The notes under the pieces were generated by a model. It searched no databases. It was not told where the DNA came from and saw nothing but the letters and a program-made list of their open reading frames with translations. Of a DNA stretch of 35,905 nucleotides, positions 6,941-14,200 are shown in pieces. Each line of letters starts with the position of its first letter. The stretch's first letter is position 1. Source of the DNA: Pseudarthrobacter sp. fls2-241-R2A-127 (GTDB lineage: Bacteria; Actinomycetota; Actinomycetes; Actinomycetales; Micrococcaceae); NCBI RefSeq assembly GCF_030209355.1, contig NZ_JARVSF010000040.1, positions 1 to 35,905 on the forward strand, given 5' to 3'. The position numbers and the translations under genes were made by a program.

Positions 6941-9028
6941 ATGAGCTATGCTCTCGCCGTCGACGTCGGAACCAGTTACACGGCGGCCGCCGTTGTCCGT
7001 TTCGACGAAGGTGCTTCGCCCCTCCCGGAGTGCCTGCCACTGGGGCTCCGGGGTTCATCCGTGCCCTCCGTGGTGTACTACCCGGAAGAAGGCCCTGTCC
7101 TGGTGGGGGAAGCCGCAGAACGACGCGGCCTTGACTCGCCCGGCCGCGTCGTCCGGGAATTCAAGCGGCGCGTAGGCGACGACGTTCCGTTCGCCTTGGG
7201 CACCCTGACGGTACGGCCTGAAGACGTGTTTGCCACCGTGGCCCGCTGGGTGGCAAGCCGTGCGGCCGAACGCGAAGGTGCGTTCCCGTCGGCCATCTTC
7301 CTGACCCACCCGGCAGCCTGGGGAATCCACCGGCTGTCCGCCATCCGCGACGCCCTGGCCGCCCATGGCCTGGACAACGTCACCCTCCTGCCTGAACCCG
7401 AGGCCGCGGCCTTGCACTACGCATCCCAGGTGCGGGTGGAGGAAGGAAGCACCATCGCTGTGTACGACCTCGGCGGCGGTACCTTCGACACCGCGGTGCT
7501 GCGGAAGTCCGGCGGCAGCCGCTTTGAGCTCCTAGGCCGGCCCGACGGTATCGAGGACCTGGGTGGGGCCGACTTTGATGCGGCCGTGTTCCGCTACGTC
7601 GCGCAGCACACCGGGACGGCCCTGACGGACCTCGACCCCGCCGACCCCACCGGCATGGGCGCATTGACCCGGCTGCGCCGTGAATGCGTCGAGGCCAAGG
7701 AAGCGCTCTCTGCGGACAGTGAAGCCACCATCCCCGTCCTCCTTCCCGGACTCCAGCAGCAGGTGCGGCTGGTGCGGGCGGAATTCGAGGCCCTGATCGA
7801 AGAACCGGTGCGGGACACGGTGGACGCCCTGGAGCAGTCCCTTGCCCGGCTCCACCTTGAACCGGCAGACCTCTCCGCGGTCCTGCTGATCGGGGGCTCG
7901 TCCCGGATTCCCCTCGTGGCGCAGCTGGTGTCCGAACAACTTGACCGGCCCATCGCGGTGGACGCCGACCCGAAATCGTCCATCTGCCTCGGGGCCGCCG
8001 TGGCGGCTGTCCTGGCGCACGCAGCTGCCGCCGTGGACCTGGCCGCCGCGTCCGTTCCTGTTGCGTCGGCAGCCGGGGTGGACGCCGCCGTCGTCCCGGT
8101 CCCCGCCGCGCCGGACGTTCCCGGGGCACCGGTCAGGCCCAGCTGGTCGCGCAAATACGCGACGACGGCGGAAGCCGGGGTGGGGACGGACCCGCTCCGC
8201 AGAACCCGGGGCGGGAGGGGAGCGCACGCCCCGAAACCGACGGTCCGGGTTACGGCGGTGGCTGCCGCCGCCGCCGTCCTGACGATCCTCACCGCCACGG
8301 CCGCGCAAAGCCCGGACGGGCTGGGCAGCCTGACGGCGATGTTCGTCCCCCAAGCCGGGGCCGATACCGGAGCTTCCGGTCCGGTTGGCACTCCCGGTCC
8401 GTCCGGCACCGAATCTGCCGGGGCTCGGGGAGCCACCGCAGCCGTGAACCCGCAGCCGCTGACCGGCATCGAGGCCAGCGCGAAAAGGCCGCTTGGGCCG
8501 CAGGCCGGCCTGGACATTTCCGCCTCACCCAGCAGCAAACAATCGGCGCTGGCCAGTGCGGCAGCCGCGGCTGCCGGCGGCGCCCCTGCCGGCGGTGCAC
8601 CGGCAGGAACGGGCACCGCCGGCACGGGAGTGGTGCCTGAATCCGTGACCCTGGCTCCTGCCCCGCCACCGGATACCACCCAGCCGGGCAGTACAAGCCC
8701 CGGGACGGGAACCACCACTCCGTCGGACACCGCAACACCGTCGGACACGGCACCGCCCACGTCCACCACCGCGCCCACTCCTCTTTCGGGGTCCACGAGC
8801 CCTACGGATCCGGCCACTTCCGCAGCACCCACGCCAACGCCGCTCTCAACGGCGGCGCCCACCACCACCGGGGCTTCGGATCCGGCCACTGATCCCATCG
8901 CGTCCCCAACGTCGGTGGATTTGACGCCTGTGCCCGCCACGGCCCCTTCTCCAACGCCCGAGGAAACGAATCCCACGCCCACTGACGCAGCCGTGGCAAC
9001 GGCCCCTATGACGTCGCCGGCGGCCTGA
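6941..9028 (+). CDS. Membrane-anchored Hsp70-like ATPase with a Pro/Thr/Ser-rich tail
   Basis: This 695-residue protein starts with an Hsp70/actin-fold ATPase: phosphate-1 loop AVDVGTSYT (6-14), phosphate-2 loop YDLGGGTFD (about 172-180) and adenosine motif LLIGGSSRIPLV (about 314-325). The normal Hsp70 substrate-binding domain is absent. An Ala/Val/Pro linker (about 355-405) and a basic stretch lead into one hydrophobic helix at about 434-456. The remaining 240 residues are Pro/Thr/Ser/Ala/Gly-rich. The positive-inside rule predicts a cytosolic ATPase and an extracellular flexible tail. ATG 6941 follows CGAGG. It is followed after one base by the LuxR-type regulator and opens the Ini-like cluster. 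Its role is unknown; sensing or chaperoning at the envelope is an inference from topology and neighbours. Confidence 0.85.
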   Translation: MSYALAVDVGTSYTAAAVVRFDEGASPLPECLPLGLRGSSVPSVVYYPEEGPVLVGEAAERRGLDSPGRVVREFKRRVGDDVPFALGTLTVRPEDVFATVARWVASRAAEREGAFPSAIFLTHPAAWGIHRLSAIRDALAAHGLDNVTLLPEPEAAALHYASQVRVEEGSTIAVYDLGGGTFDTAVLRKSGGSRFELLGRPDGIEDLGGADFDAAVFRYVAQHTGTALTDLDPADPTGMGALTRLRRECVEAKEALSADSEATIPVLLPGLQQQVRLVRAEFEALIEEPVRDTVDALEQSLARLHLEPADLSAVLLIGGSSRIPLVAQLVSEQLDRPIAVDADPKSSICLGAAVAAVLAHAAAAVDLAAASVPVASAAGVDAAVVPVPAAPDVPGAPVRPSWSRKYATTAEAGVGTDPLRRTRGGRGAHAPKPTVRVTAVAAAAAVLTILTATAAQSPDGLGSLTAMFVPQAGADTGASGPVGTPGPSGTESAGARGATAAVNPQPLTGIEASAKRPLGPQAGLDISASPSSKQSALASAAAAAAGGAPAGGAPAGTGTAGTGVVPESVTLAPAPPPDTTQPGSTSPGTGTTTPSDTATPSDTAPPTSTTAPTPLSGSTSPTDPATSAAPTPTPLSTAAPTTTGASDPATDPIASPTSVDLTPVPATAPSPTPEETNPTPTDAAVATAPMTSPAA

Positions 9029-9029
9029 T

Positions 9030-11117
9030 ATGGACGGGCACCTTCAGCGTGTGGAACGGTCCGGATCCCTGCACGCTGCACTGGACCATCAGGGGCACCC
9101 GCCCCATGCCGCGGAATTGATGGCTAAAGAGTTGAGGGGGGCCAACGCGGCCGTACGTGAGCTGCTGCTGGCTCTGTCAGTGGGCTTCGCCCTGCCCGGT
9201 CCGCTGCCGGCAGACCTGCAGCACAAGGTTGGCAGGGGAGCGGTGGAAAACCTTGACGCCCTGGTGGACCGCGCCGAGGCCGCGGGACTGCTGATGCCGG
9301 ACGGCACGGTGGTGGGGCCGGCCCGGCATGCTTTGCTGGCAGTCACCCCCACCGCCAGGATCCACGCCCTCCAGCGGGAACTCGTGAGCGTCTTCGCGTC
9401 CGCGGGGCAACCGCTCGGAACCCTTGCGCGCGAACTGGCACGCGGCGGCCTCGCGGATCCGCGCGTAGCCACGGAACTGGAGCAGGCCGCGGACACCGCG
9501 CTCCAGCATGACCCAAGGCTCGCATCGCAGCTGTACGAGGAGGCCCTCCTGGCTGGTGCCGATCCCCTGGCCACGGCAGCCCGGCGCGCCCAAGCGGCAG
9601 CCGGTGACGGGGAACTCGATGCGGCGGCACGGATCATCGACACCCTTCTGGTCAGCACCGACCCACCGGACGTCCGCCGCGGCGTGGACGTTGCCGCCTC
9701 CGTGTGGGCGCAGCGGGGAATGCTGGCCCACGCTGCCGATGTCTACAACTGGCTGGGTACGGAGCGCGTCGGAGCATCCGCGCCCCTGGCCGCCGTCGCC
9801 ATCCTGGGGACCGGAGACCTCAAAGGCGCGGAGGCCTTCTTCCCCCCGGAAGCCCCGCAGGCCTCCCCAACCCTGCTCGCGTCCGCGCTGCTCCAGACCG
9901 GGCAGGGAATCCTCGCGTCCTTGGGAGAAAAACCGCAGCAGGGGACCGCCGTCCTGATCCACGCCTCGGACCTGCTGAACTCGGCCGGCACGGCGCTGCC
10001 GCTGCCGGAAACGCCCGGAGCACTTGCCGCACTCCTGGCCCTGCACAGTGGGGAGCCGCATCTGGCTGAGACCGTATGCCGGGCAGCTGTGGCAGCAGGC
10101 CAGGGAGGCAGCGCCGCGCAGCCCAGGCTCCTGCTCATCCAGGCCTGGGCGGCCATGATGCAGGACAAACCCGACGAAGCAAGGCTGGCTGCCAAGGAGG
10201 CCGCCAAGATCAACCACTGGCCGCTGGTCCCGCGCGACGAATTCCTCGGTGCGGCGCTCGATGTGGGGCTGGCCCGCAGGAACGGTGAGGTTCCGGAACT
10301 CCTCCGGGCATGGGAACGAGCCCGCGAGGCCATGCTGCACACGTCCGTGGACCTCTACAGCCTGCTGCCCTGGGGCGAGCTCCTCATTGCCGCCTCCCGG
10401 CTGCGGGAGACGCGGCACGTGGCCCACTACGTGGACGAGGCATGGAGACTGCTCGGACGCCTGGGGGAACCTCCCCTGTGGGCGGTTCCGCTGCATTGGG
10501 CAGCAGTCCAGGCCGCACTGCTGAATGAGAGCCCCGCCGATCTTGCCCCGCACGCGACCGCGCTGGCCAAGGCCTCCACCCACAGCCACCTCGCCGCAAT
10601 CCTGGCCGCCGCGGGAAAGGCCTGGGTCTCGGTGCTGGCCGGGAGGTTCCGTCCGGCCGAAGTGGAGGGTGCGGCCCGGCTGCTGGGTGCGGTAGGGATG
10701 CCATGGGAGGGTGCGCGGCTCGCCGGGCACGCTGCCGCGCGGGCAGATGACCGCCGGGACATGATGCGCCTGCTTTCCTGCGCCCGGGACCTCCACCCGC
10801 AGGGCGGCCCCGCCGGGACACCGGAGGTACCCGCAGGAACCGGCGCCGAGAACGGCGGAAAAGGCCAGCCGGACGCCTCGGGACTGAGCGAACGGGAGAA
10901 GGAAGTGGCCAGGCTGGTACTGGAGGGCAAAACCTACCGGGAAATAGGGGAGTCCATCTACATTTCGCCCCGCACGGCGGAGCACCACATCGCCCGCATC
11001 AGGCGGCGCCTCGGCGCCGAGAACCGGTCCGACCTGCTGGCCCGCCTGCGCCTCGCCCTCGGCACCGACAATTCCGTACCGGCAAACCCCCAGCACCTGC
11101 ACCCCCGGCAGGAATGA
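9030..11117 (+). CDS. Large LuxR-type transcriptional regulator lacking a visible P-loop
   Basis: A 695-residue protein ending in a LuxR/NarL helix-turn-helix at about 616-680 (LSEREKEVARLVLEGKTYRE, then ISPRTAEHHIARIRRRLG). The first 600 residues look alpha-helical and repeat-like, for example ATELEQAADTALQHDPRLAS, resembling the winged-helix and TPR-like part that follows the ATPase of LAL (MalT-like) regulators. No Walker A motif (GxxxxGKS/T) was found, so it seems to be a LAL derivative that lost or never had the NTPase. The start lies one base after the Hsp70-like stop, so the two are co-transcribed. It probably controls the iniB promoter just downstream. A LuxR-type gene also neighbours iniBAC in Mycobacterium tuberculosis (Rv0339c, from memory). 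Confidence 0.85.
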   Translation: MDGHLQRVERSGSLHAALDHQGHPPHAAELMAKELRGANAAVRELLLALSVGFALPGPLPADLQHKVGRGAVENLDALVDRAEAAGLLMPDGTVVGPARHALLAVTPTARIHALQRELVSVFASAGQPLGTLARELARGGLADPRVATELEQAADTALQHDPRLASQLYEEALLAGADPLATAARRAQAAAGDGELDAAARIIDTLLVSTDPPDVRRGVDVAASVWAQRGMLAHAADVYNWLGTERVGASAPLAAVAILGTGDLKGAEAFFPPEAPQASPTLLASALLQTGQGILASLGEKPQQGTAVLIHASDLLNSAGTALPLPETPGALAALLALHSGEPHLAETVCRAAVAAGQGGSAAQPRLLLIQAWAAMMQDKPDEARLAAKEAAKINHWPLVPRDEFLGAALDVGLARRNGEVPELLRAWERAREAMLHTSVDLYSLLPWGELLIAASRLRETRHVAHYVDEAWRLLGRLGEPPLWAVPLHWAAVQAALLNESPADLAPHATALAKASTHSHLAAILAAAGKAWVSVLAGRFRPAEVEGAARLLGAVGMPWEGARLAGHAAARADDRRDMMRLLSCARDLHPQGGPAGTPEVPAGTGAENGGKGQPDASGLSEREKEVARLVLEGKTYREIGESIYISPRTAEHHIARIRRRLGAENRSDLLARLRLALGTDNSVPANPQHLHPRQE

Positions 11118-11119
11118 AA

Positions 11120-11220
11120 CCCCTAATGCCCCTAGCGCCGGGGATGCCCGTACCCCGCATCCAAGCCCGTCGTTAGGGGGCAGGAGCCCGATGCCCGGTG
11201 CACGGCCGCGAACCTAGGTT
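11120..11220 (+). promoter_or_regulatory. Repeat-rich promoter region ahead of the iniB-like gene
   Basis: The 166-base gap before iniB carries CCCCTA at 11120-11125 and 11129-11134 and an inverted copy TAGGGG at 11174-11179 (TTAGGGG at 11173). Also present are GGATGC/GCATCC and CGGGG/CCCCG inverted repeats at about 11139-11162. A TAGGTT hexamer at 11215-11220 fits a -10 element, embedded in the palindrome AACCTAGGTT. Transcription from there would give a leader of about 57 bases. The inverted box would sit near -50, a usual place for an activator. No good -35 is visible, which also fits activation. That the adjacent LuxR-type protein is the activator is an inference. Confidence 0.45.
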
Positions 11221-11283
11221 TGAACCAGCCATGGCCCCGCGCCGGCCGATCCGAAACTCGAAGAAGATGTGAGGACCACGCAG

Positions 11284-12231
11284 ATGCCAACACTCGCGAA
11301 CGACCTCGTTCAGTTCCTCATGCAACTCTTCGGCGACCGGGAAGCAGTCCAGGAATTCCTCGACAACCCGGAACGGGCCTTGGCCGACCACGGGCTGGGC
11401 AGCGTGTGTTCGGCCGACGTCGACGCCGCCATGCCTGTGGTGCTCGACTATGCCCCCATCACGGTCAACGCCTCCTCGTTCGCGCGGAACTACGGCACCG
11501 GCGCCAGCAGCTCATGGGCCGGATCCGCGGGAGGGGCGGCAGCGCACGGCGGCCAAGCCGCGGGTTACGGCGGCGCTGCCTACGACACTGACGACCACGC
11601 CTACGCGGTGCAACAGCTCCACAACGTGGTGAACCATTTCTCCTACACCGCCGGTGCCACCATCGTGGACGATCGGGCCACCATTGCCGCCCAGTCCGCG
11701 CAGCAGAACGTCTGGGCCCACGGCGACGCGGAACAGTGGTTCGACAACGAGGTTGCGGTGGCGCCAGGAGACCACGTGGCAGGGGCCGCGGACCATGCTC
11801 CGGCCGTGGTCGGGAACGCCGGCACCGGGGATGTGGGTGCCGGGGACGCGGGTATTGGTGACGCTGGCACCGGTGACGCGGACGCCGGGGCCGCCGCCTG
11901 GGACGATCACGGCGGGCTGTCCGGTTCCTTAATTGGCGGCCCCGGCCTGGACCCGGATGACTCGTTCGCCGAGGAACCCGATCACTCCGGCCACGCCCTG
12001 GATGCCGGCCTGGTCCCGGCTGCCGGTGGCCCGTTCAGCGATTTCTCCGGCCATGGCTCCGTTGCGGTGGACGTGCACCTGGAAGACCCCTTCGGGGACA
12101 ACGCGGCCACCAGTTTGGTCGGGGACAGCCAGCTCGACTTCGCCGAGGACAACCCGGCCCACCCCGATGCGGACCTGGAGGCCCACCACATCATCGATGT
12201 TCCGGTGGTTGACGACTCAGCCGGGCTGTAA
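11284..12231 (+). CDS. iniB: IniB N-terminal domain protein with acidic low-complexity tail
   Basis: The 315-residue product starts MPTLANDLVQFLMQLFGDRE and continues EFLDNPERALADHGL, the short helical domain found at the N-terminus of IniB-like proteins (about residues 1-60). The rest is low complexity, rich in Ala, Gly, Asp and His, with GDAGTGD-type repeats around 178-203 and an acidic C-terminus. No signal peptide, membrane helix or catalytic motif is visible. ATG 11284 was chosen over GTG 11269 because GAGGA lies 8 bases upstream and homologues begin at this point. In mycobacteria iniB heads the isoniazid-inducible iniBAC operon that responds to cell wall inhibitors; here too it precedes two dynamin-like genes. 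The molecular function of IniB is unknown. Confidence 0.75.
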   Translation: MPTLANDLVQFLMQLFGDREAVQEFLDNPERALADHGLGSVCSADVDAAMPVVLDYAPITVNASSFARNYGTGASSSWAGSAGGAAAHGGQAAGYGGAAYDTDDHAYAVQQLHNVVNHFSYTAGATIVDDRATIAAQSAQQNVWAHGDAEQWFDNEVAVAPGDHVAGAADHAPAVVGNAGTGDVGAGDAGIGDAGTGDADAGAAAWDDHGGLSGSLIGGPGLDPDDSFAEEPDHSGHALDAGLVPAAGGPFSDFSGHGSVAVDVHLEDPFGDNAATSLVGDSQLDFAEDNPAHPDADLEAHHIIDVPVVDDSAGL

Positions 12232-12258
12232 CACGCTGGTGCCGGAGGATAAACCGGC

Positions 12259-12284
12259 GGGCAGGAGGCGGCCACCTCCCGCCC
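12259..12284 (+). terminator. Hairpin between iniB-like and iniA-like genes
   Basis: Arms GGGCAGGAGG (12259-12268) and CCTCCCGCCC (12275-12284) pair at nine of ten positions around a 6-nt loop. It sits 28 bases after the iniB stop and 32 bases before the iniA start, with no T-run. It may be a partial terminator or an mRNA-stabilising stem that raises IniB relative to the GTPases. Confidence 0.45.
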
Positions 12285-12316
12285 GGGACATTGGGTAACG
12301 GATCAAAGGACGCGCT

Positions 12317-14200
12317 GTGGCAGAAGCAGGACCCGCAAGGCCGCCCGATCCCATGACGGCGGGCCAGCTGATGAAGCTGGTTGAGCAGGGCCTGCAGCTG
12401 GTGGGGAGCGGGGACCGCCCGGACCTGCGCAAGAGGCTCGAGCAGGCCGCGGCGCGGTTGCAGGACCCAAGCATCAGGGTGATCGTGGTGGGGGAGTTCA
12501 AGCAGGGCAAGAGCAAGCTCATCAATGCCCTGGTGAACGCCCCCGTGTGCCCGGTGGACGATGACATTGCCACTTCCGTTCCCACGGCCGTCCGGTACGG
12601 TGAGCCGGCATCCGCCGCCATCCTGGTCCCTACAGCCGGCACCCAGGACGGGGAAGAGGGCTTCGAGCGCCGTCCGGTGGACCTGGCGGAGCTGCCCGCC
12701 CTCGTCTCCGAGCAAGGCAACCCGGGCAACAGCAGGAAGCTGACGGCCGCGGAGGTATGCCTGCCCCGCCGGGTCCTGACCGGCGGCCTTACGATCATTG
12801 ACTCCCCGGGGGTGGGCGGCATGGGGTCCACCCACACGCTGACAACACTCACCGCACTGCCCACGGCCGATGCCATGCTGCTGGTCTCGGACGCCTCCCA
12901 GGAATACACCGAACCCGAGCTCCGCTTCCTGCGCCAGGCCATGCGGATCGCCCCCAGCGTCGCGGCGGTGCTCTCCAAGACAGACCTCTACCCGGACTGG
13001 CGGCGCGTGGAGGAGCTGGACAGGGCACACCTGGACCAGGTGGCGCCGGACATTCCGCTGTTCCCCGTCTCCGCCGACCTCCGGTTGGAGGCCTCACGGC
13101 TCCAGGACAACGAGCTCAACGCCGAATCCGGCTATCCCGCCCTGGTGGCGCATCTGCGCAACGAGATCGTGGCGAAGGCCCAACGCCTCCAGCGGCGCTC
13201 CGTCAGCCAGGACCTGCTCTCTGTCACCGGGAACCTCCGGTTGTCCCTGCAGTCCGAGCTGGAGGCCCTGGAGAATCCGGACGGGACCCCGCAGATGCTT
13301 GAGGCCCTGGCGCTGGCCCAGGCCGAGGCCGATGAACTGCGGAAGCGCTCCGCCCGCTGGCAGCTGACCCTCAGCGACGGCATCAACGACCTCATTGCCG
13401 ACATGGAGTACGACCTGAGGGACCGCCTGCGCCGGATCCAACGCGACGCCGAGGCCGCGATCGACCAAGGCGATCCCGGGCCGGTCTGGGCCGAGTTTTC
13501 CCAGTGGCTTGAAGAATGCGTTGCCGCGGCCGTTTCTGACACGTTTGTCTGGACCAGCGAACGGTCGCAGTGGCTCGCGGCCCAGGTGTCGGACCATTTT
13601 GCCGCGGACGAGGTGTCCTTGCCGGTCCTGCACGTCTCCGACTCCGGGGACGCCCTGGATCCGGTGGACCAGATGCCCGGGCTGGATCCCGGCCGGGTGA
13701 ACCCGGTCCAGAAGGTCCTGATCGGCATGCGCGGGTCCTACGGCGGCGTCCTGATGTTCGGCCTCCTCACCGGGATCTTCGGGATGGCACTGATCAATCC
13801 GCTCTCCGTGGGGGCCGGCCTGCTGCTGGGACGCAAGGCCTACCGGGAGGACAAGGAAGCGCGGCTGAAGCGCCGCCAGGGCGAGGCCAAAACCCTGGTC
13901 AGGCGCCAGCTGGACGACGTGACGTTCCAGGTGGGAAAGCAGCTCAAAGACAGGCTGCGCCTGGTCCAGCGGACCACCCGGGACCACTTCACCGAAATCG
14001 CGGACGAATACCACCGTTCCCTGTCCGACTCCGTGGCCGCGGCACAGAAGGCCGCCAACTCCTACGCCCAGGAGAAAGAAGGCCGCCTCTGCGACATCAG
14101 GACCGAACTGAAGAAGGTGGAGGCGCTGCACCGGGCCGCCGAAACCGTATCCGCCGAGGTAAGCGCCTCCGGCATCCGCACCGCCGCGGGGGTGGGATGA
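12317..14200 (+). CDS. iniA: Dynamin-like GTPase, IniA type
   Basis: This 627-residue protein is a bacterial dynamin-like GTPase. G1 is GEFKQGKS at 59-66, G2 is probably the Thr/Ser-rich segment IATSVPT, G3 is DSPG at 162-165 and G4 is SKTD at 220-223. Long helical regions follow the GTPase domain. A hydrophobic segment at about 475-505, rich in Gly and Leu, resembles the membrane-inserting paddle of IniA, and a charged coiled-coil-like region follows. IniA from mycobacteria can fission membranes and is linked to tolerance of cell wall drugs. GTG 12317 follows AAAGGA. Its stop overlaps the next start by ATGA, so the two GTPases are co-translated and probably act as a pair. Confidence 0.87.
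   Translation: MAEAGPARPPDPMTAGQLMKLVEQGLQLVGSGDRPDLRKRLEQAAARLQDPSIRVIVVGEFKQGKSKLINALVNAPVCPVDDDIATSVPTAVRYGEPASAAILVPTAGTQDGEEGFERRPVDLAELPALVSEQGNPGNSRKLTAAEVCLPRRVLTGGLTIIDSPGVGGMGSTHTLTTLTALPTADAMLLVSDASQEYTEPELRFLRQAMRIAPSVAAVLSKTDLYPDWRRVEELDRAHLDQVAPDIPLFPVSADLRLEASRLQDNELNAESGYPALVAHLRNEIVAKAQRLQRRSVSQDLLSVTGNLRLSLQSELEALENPDGTPQMLEALALAQAEADELRKRSARWQLTLSDGINDLIADMEYDLRDRLRRIQRDAEAAIDQGDPGPVWAEFSQWLEECVAAAVSDTFVWTSERSQWLAAQVSDHFAADEVSLPVLHVSDSGDALDPVDQMPGLDPGRVNPVQKVLIGMRGSYGGVLMFGLLTGIFGMALINPLSVGAGLLLGRKAYREDKEARLKRRQGEAKTLVRRQLDDVTFQVGKQLKDRLRLVQRTTRDHFTEIADEYHRSLSDSVAAAQKAANSYAQEKEGRLCDIRTELKKVEALHRAAETVSAEVSASGIRTAAGVG

Noticed and set aside
9177..11102. 641-codon minus-strand open frame opposite the LuxR-type gene
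   Set aside because: The plus-strand gene has a clear helix-turn-helix and operon context; the antisense product is Gly/Arg/Gln-rich with no family features.
13570..14196. N-terminal extension of the IniC-like GTPase
   Set aside because: The open frame runs inside iniA in another frame; the P-loop spacing and ATGA overlap support the start at 14197.
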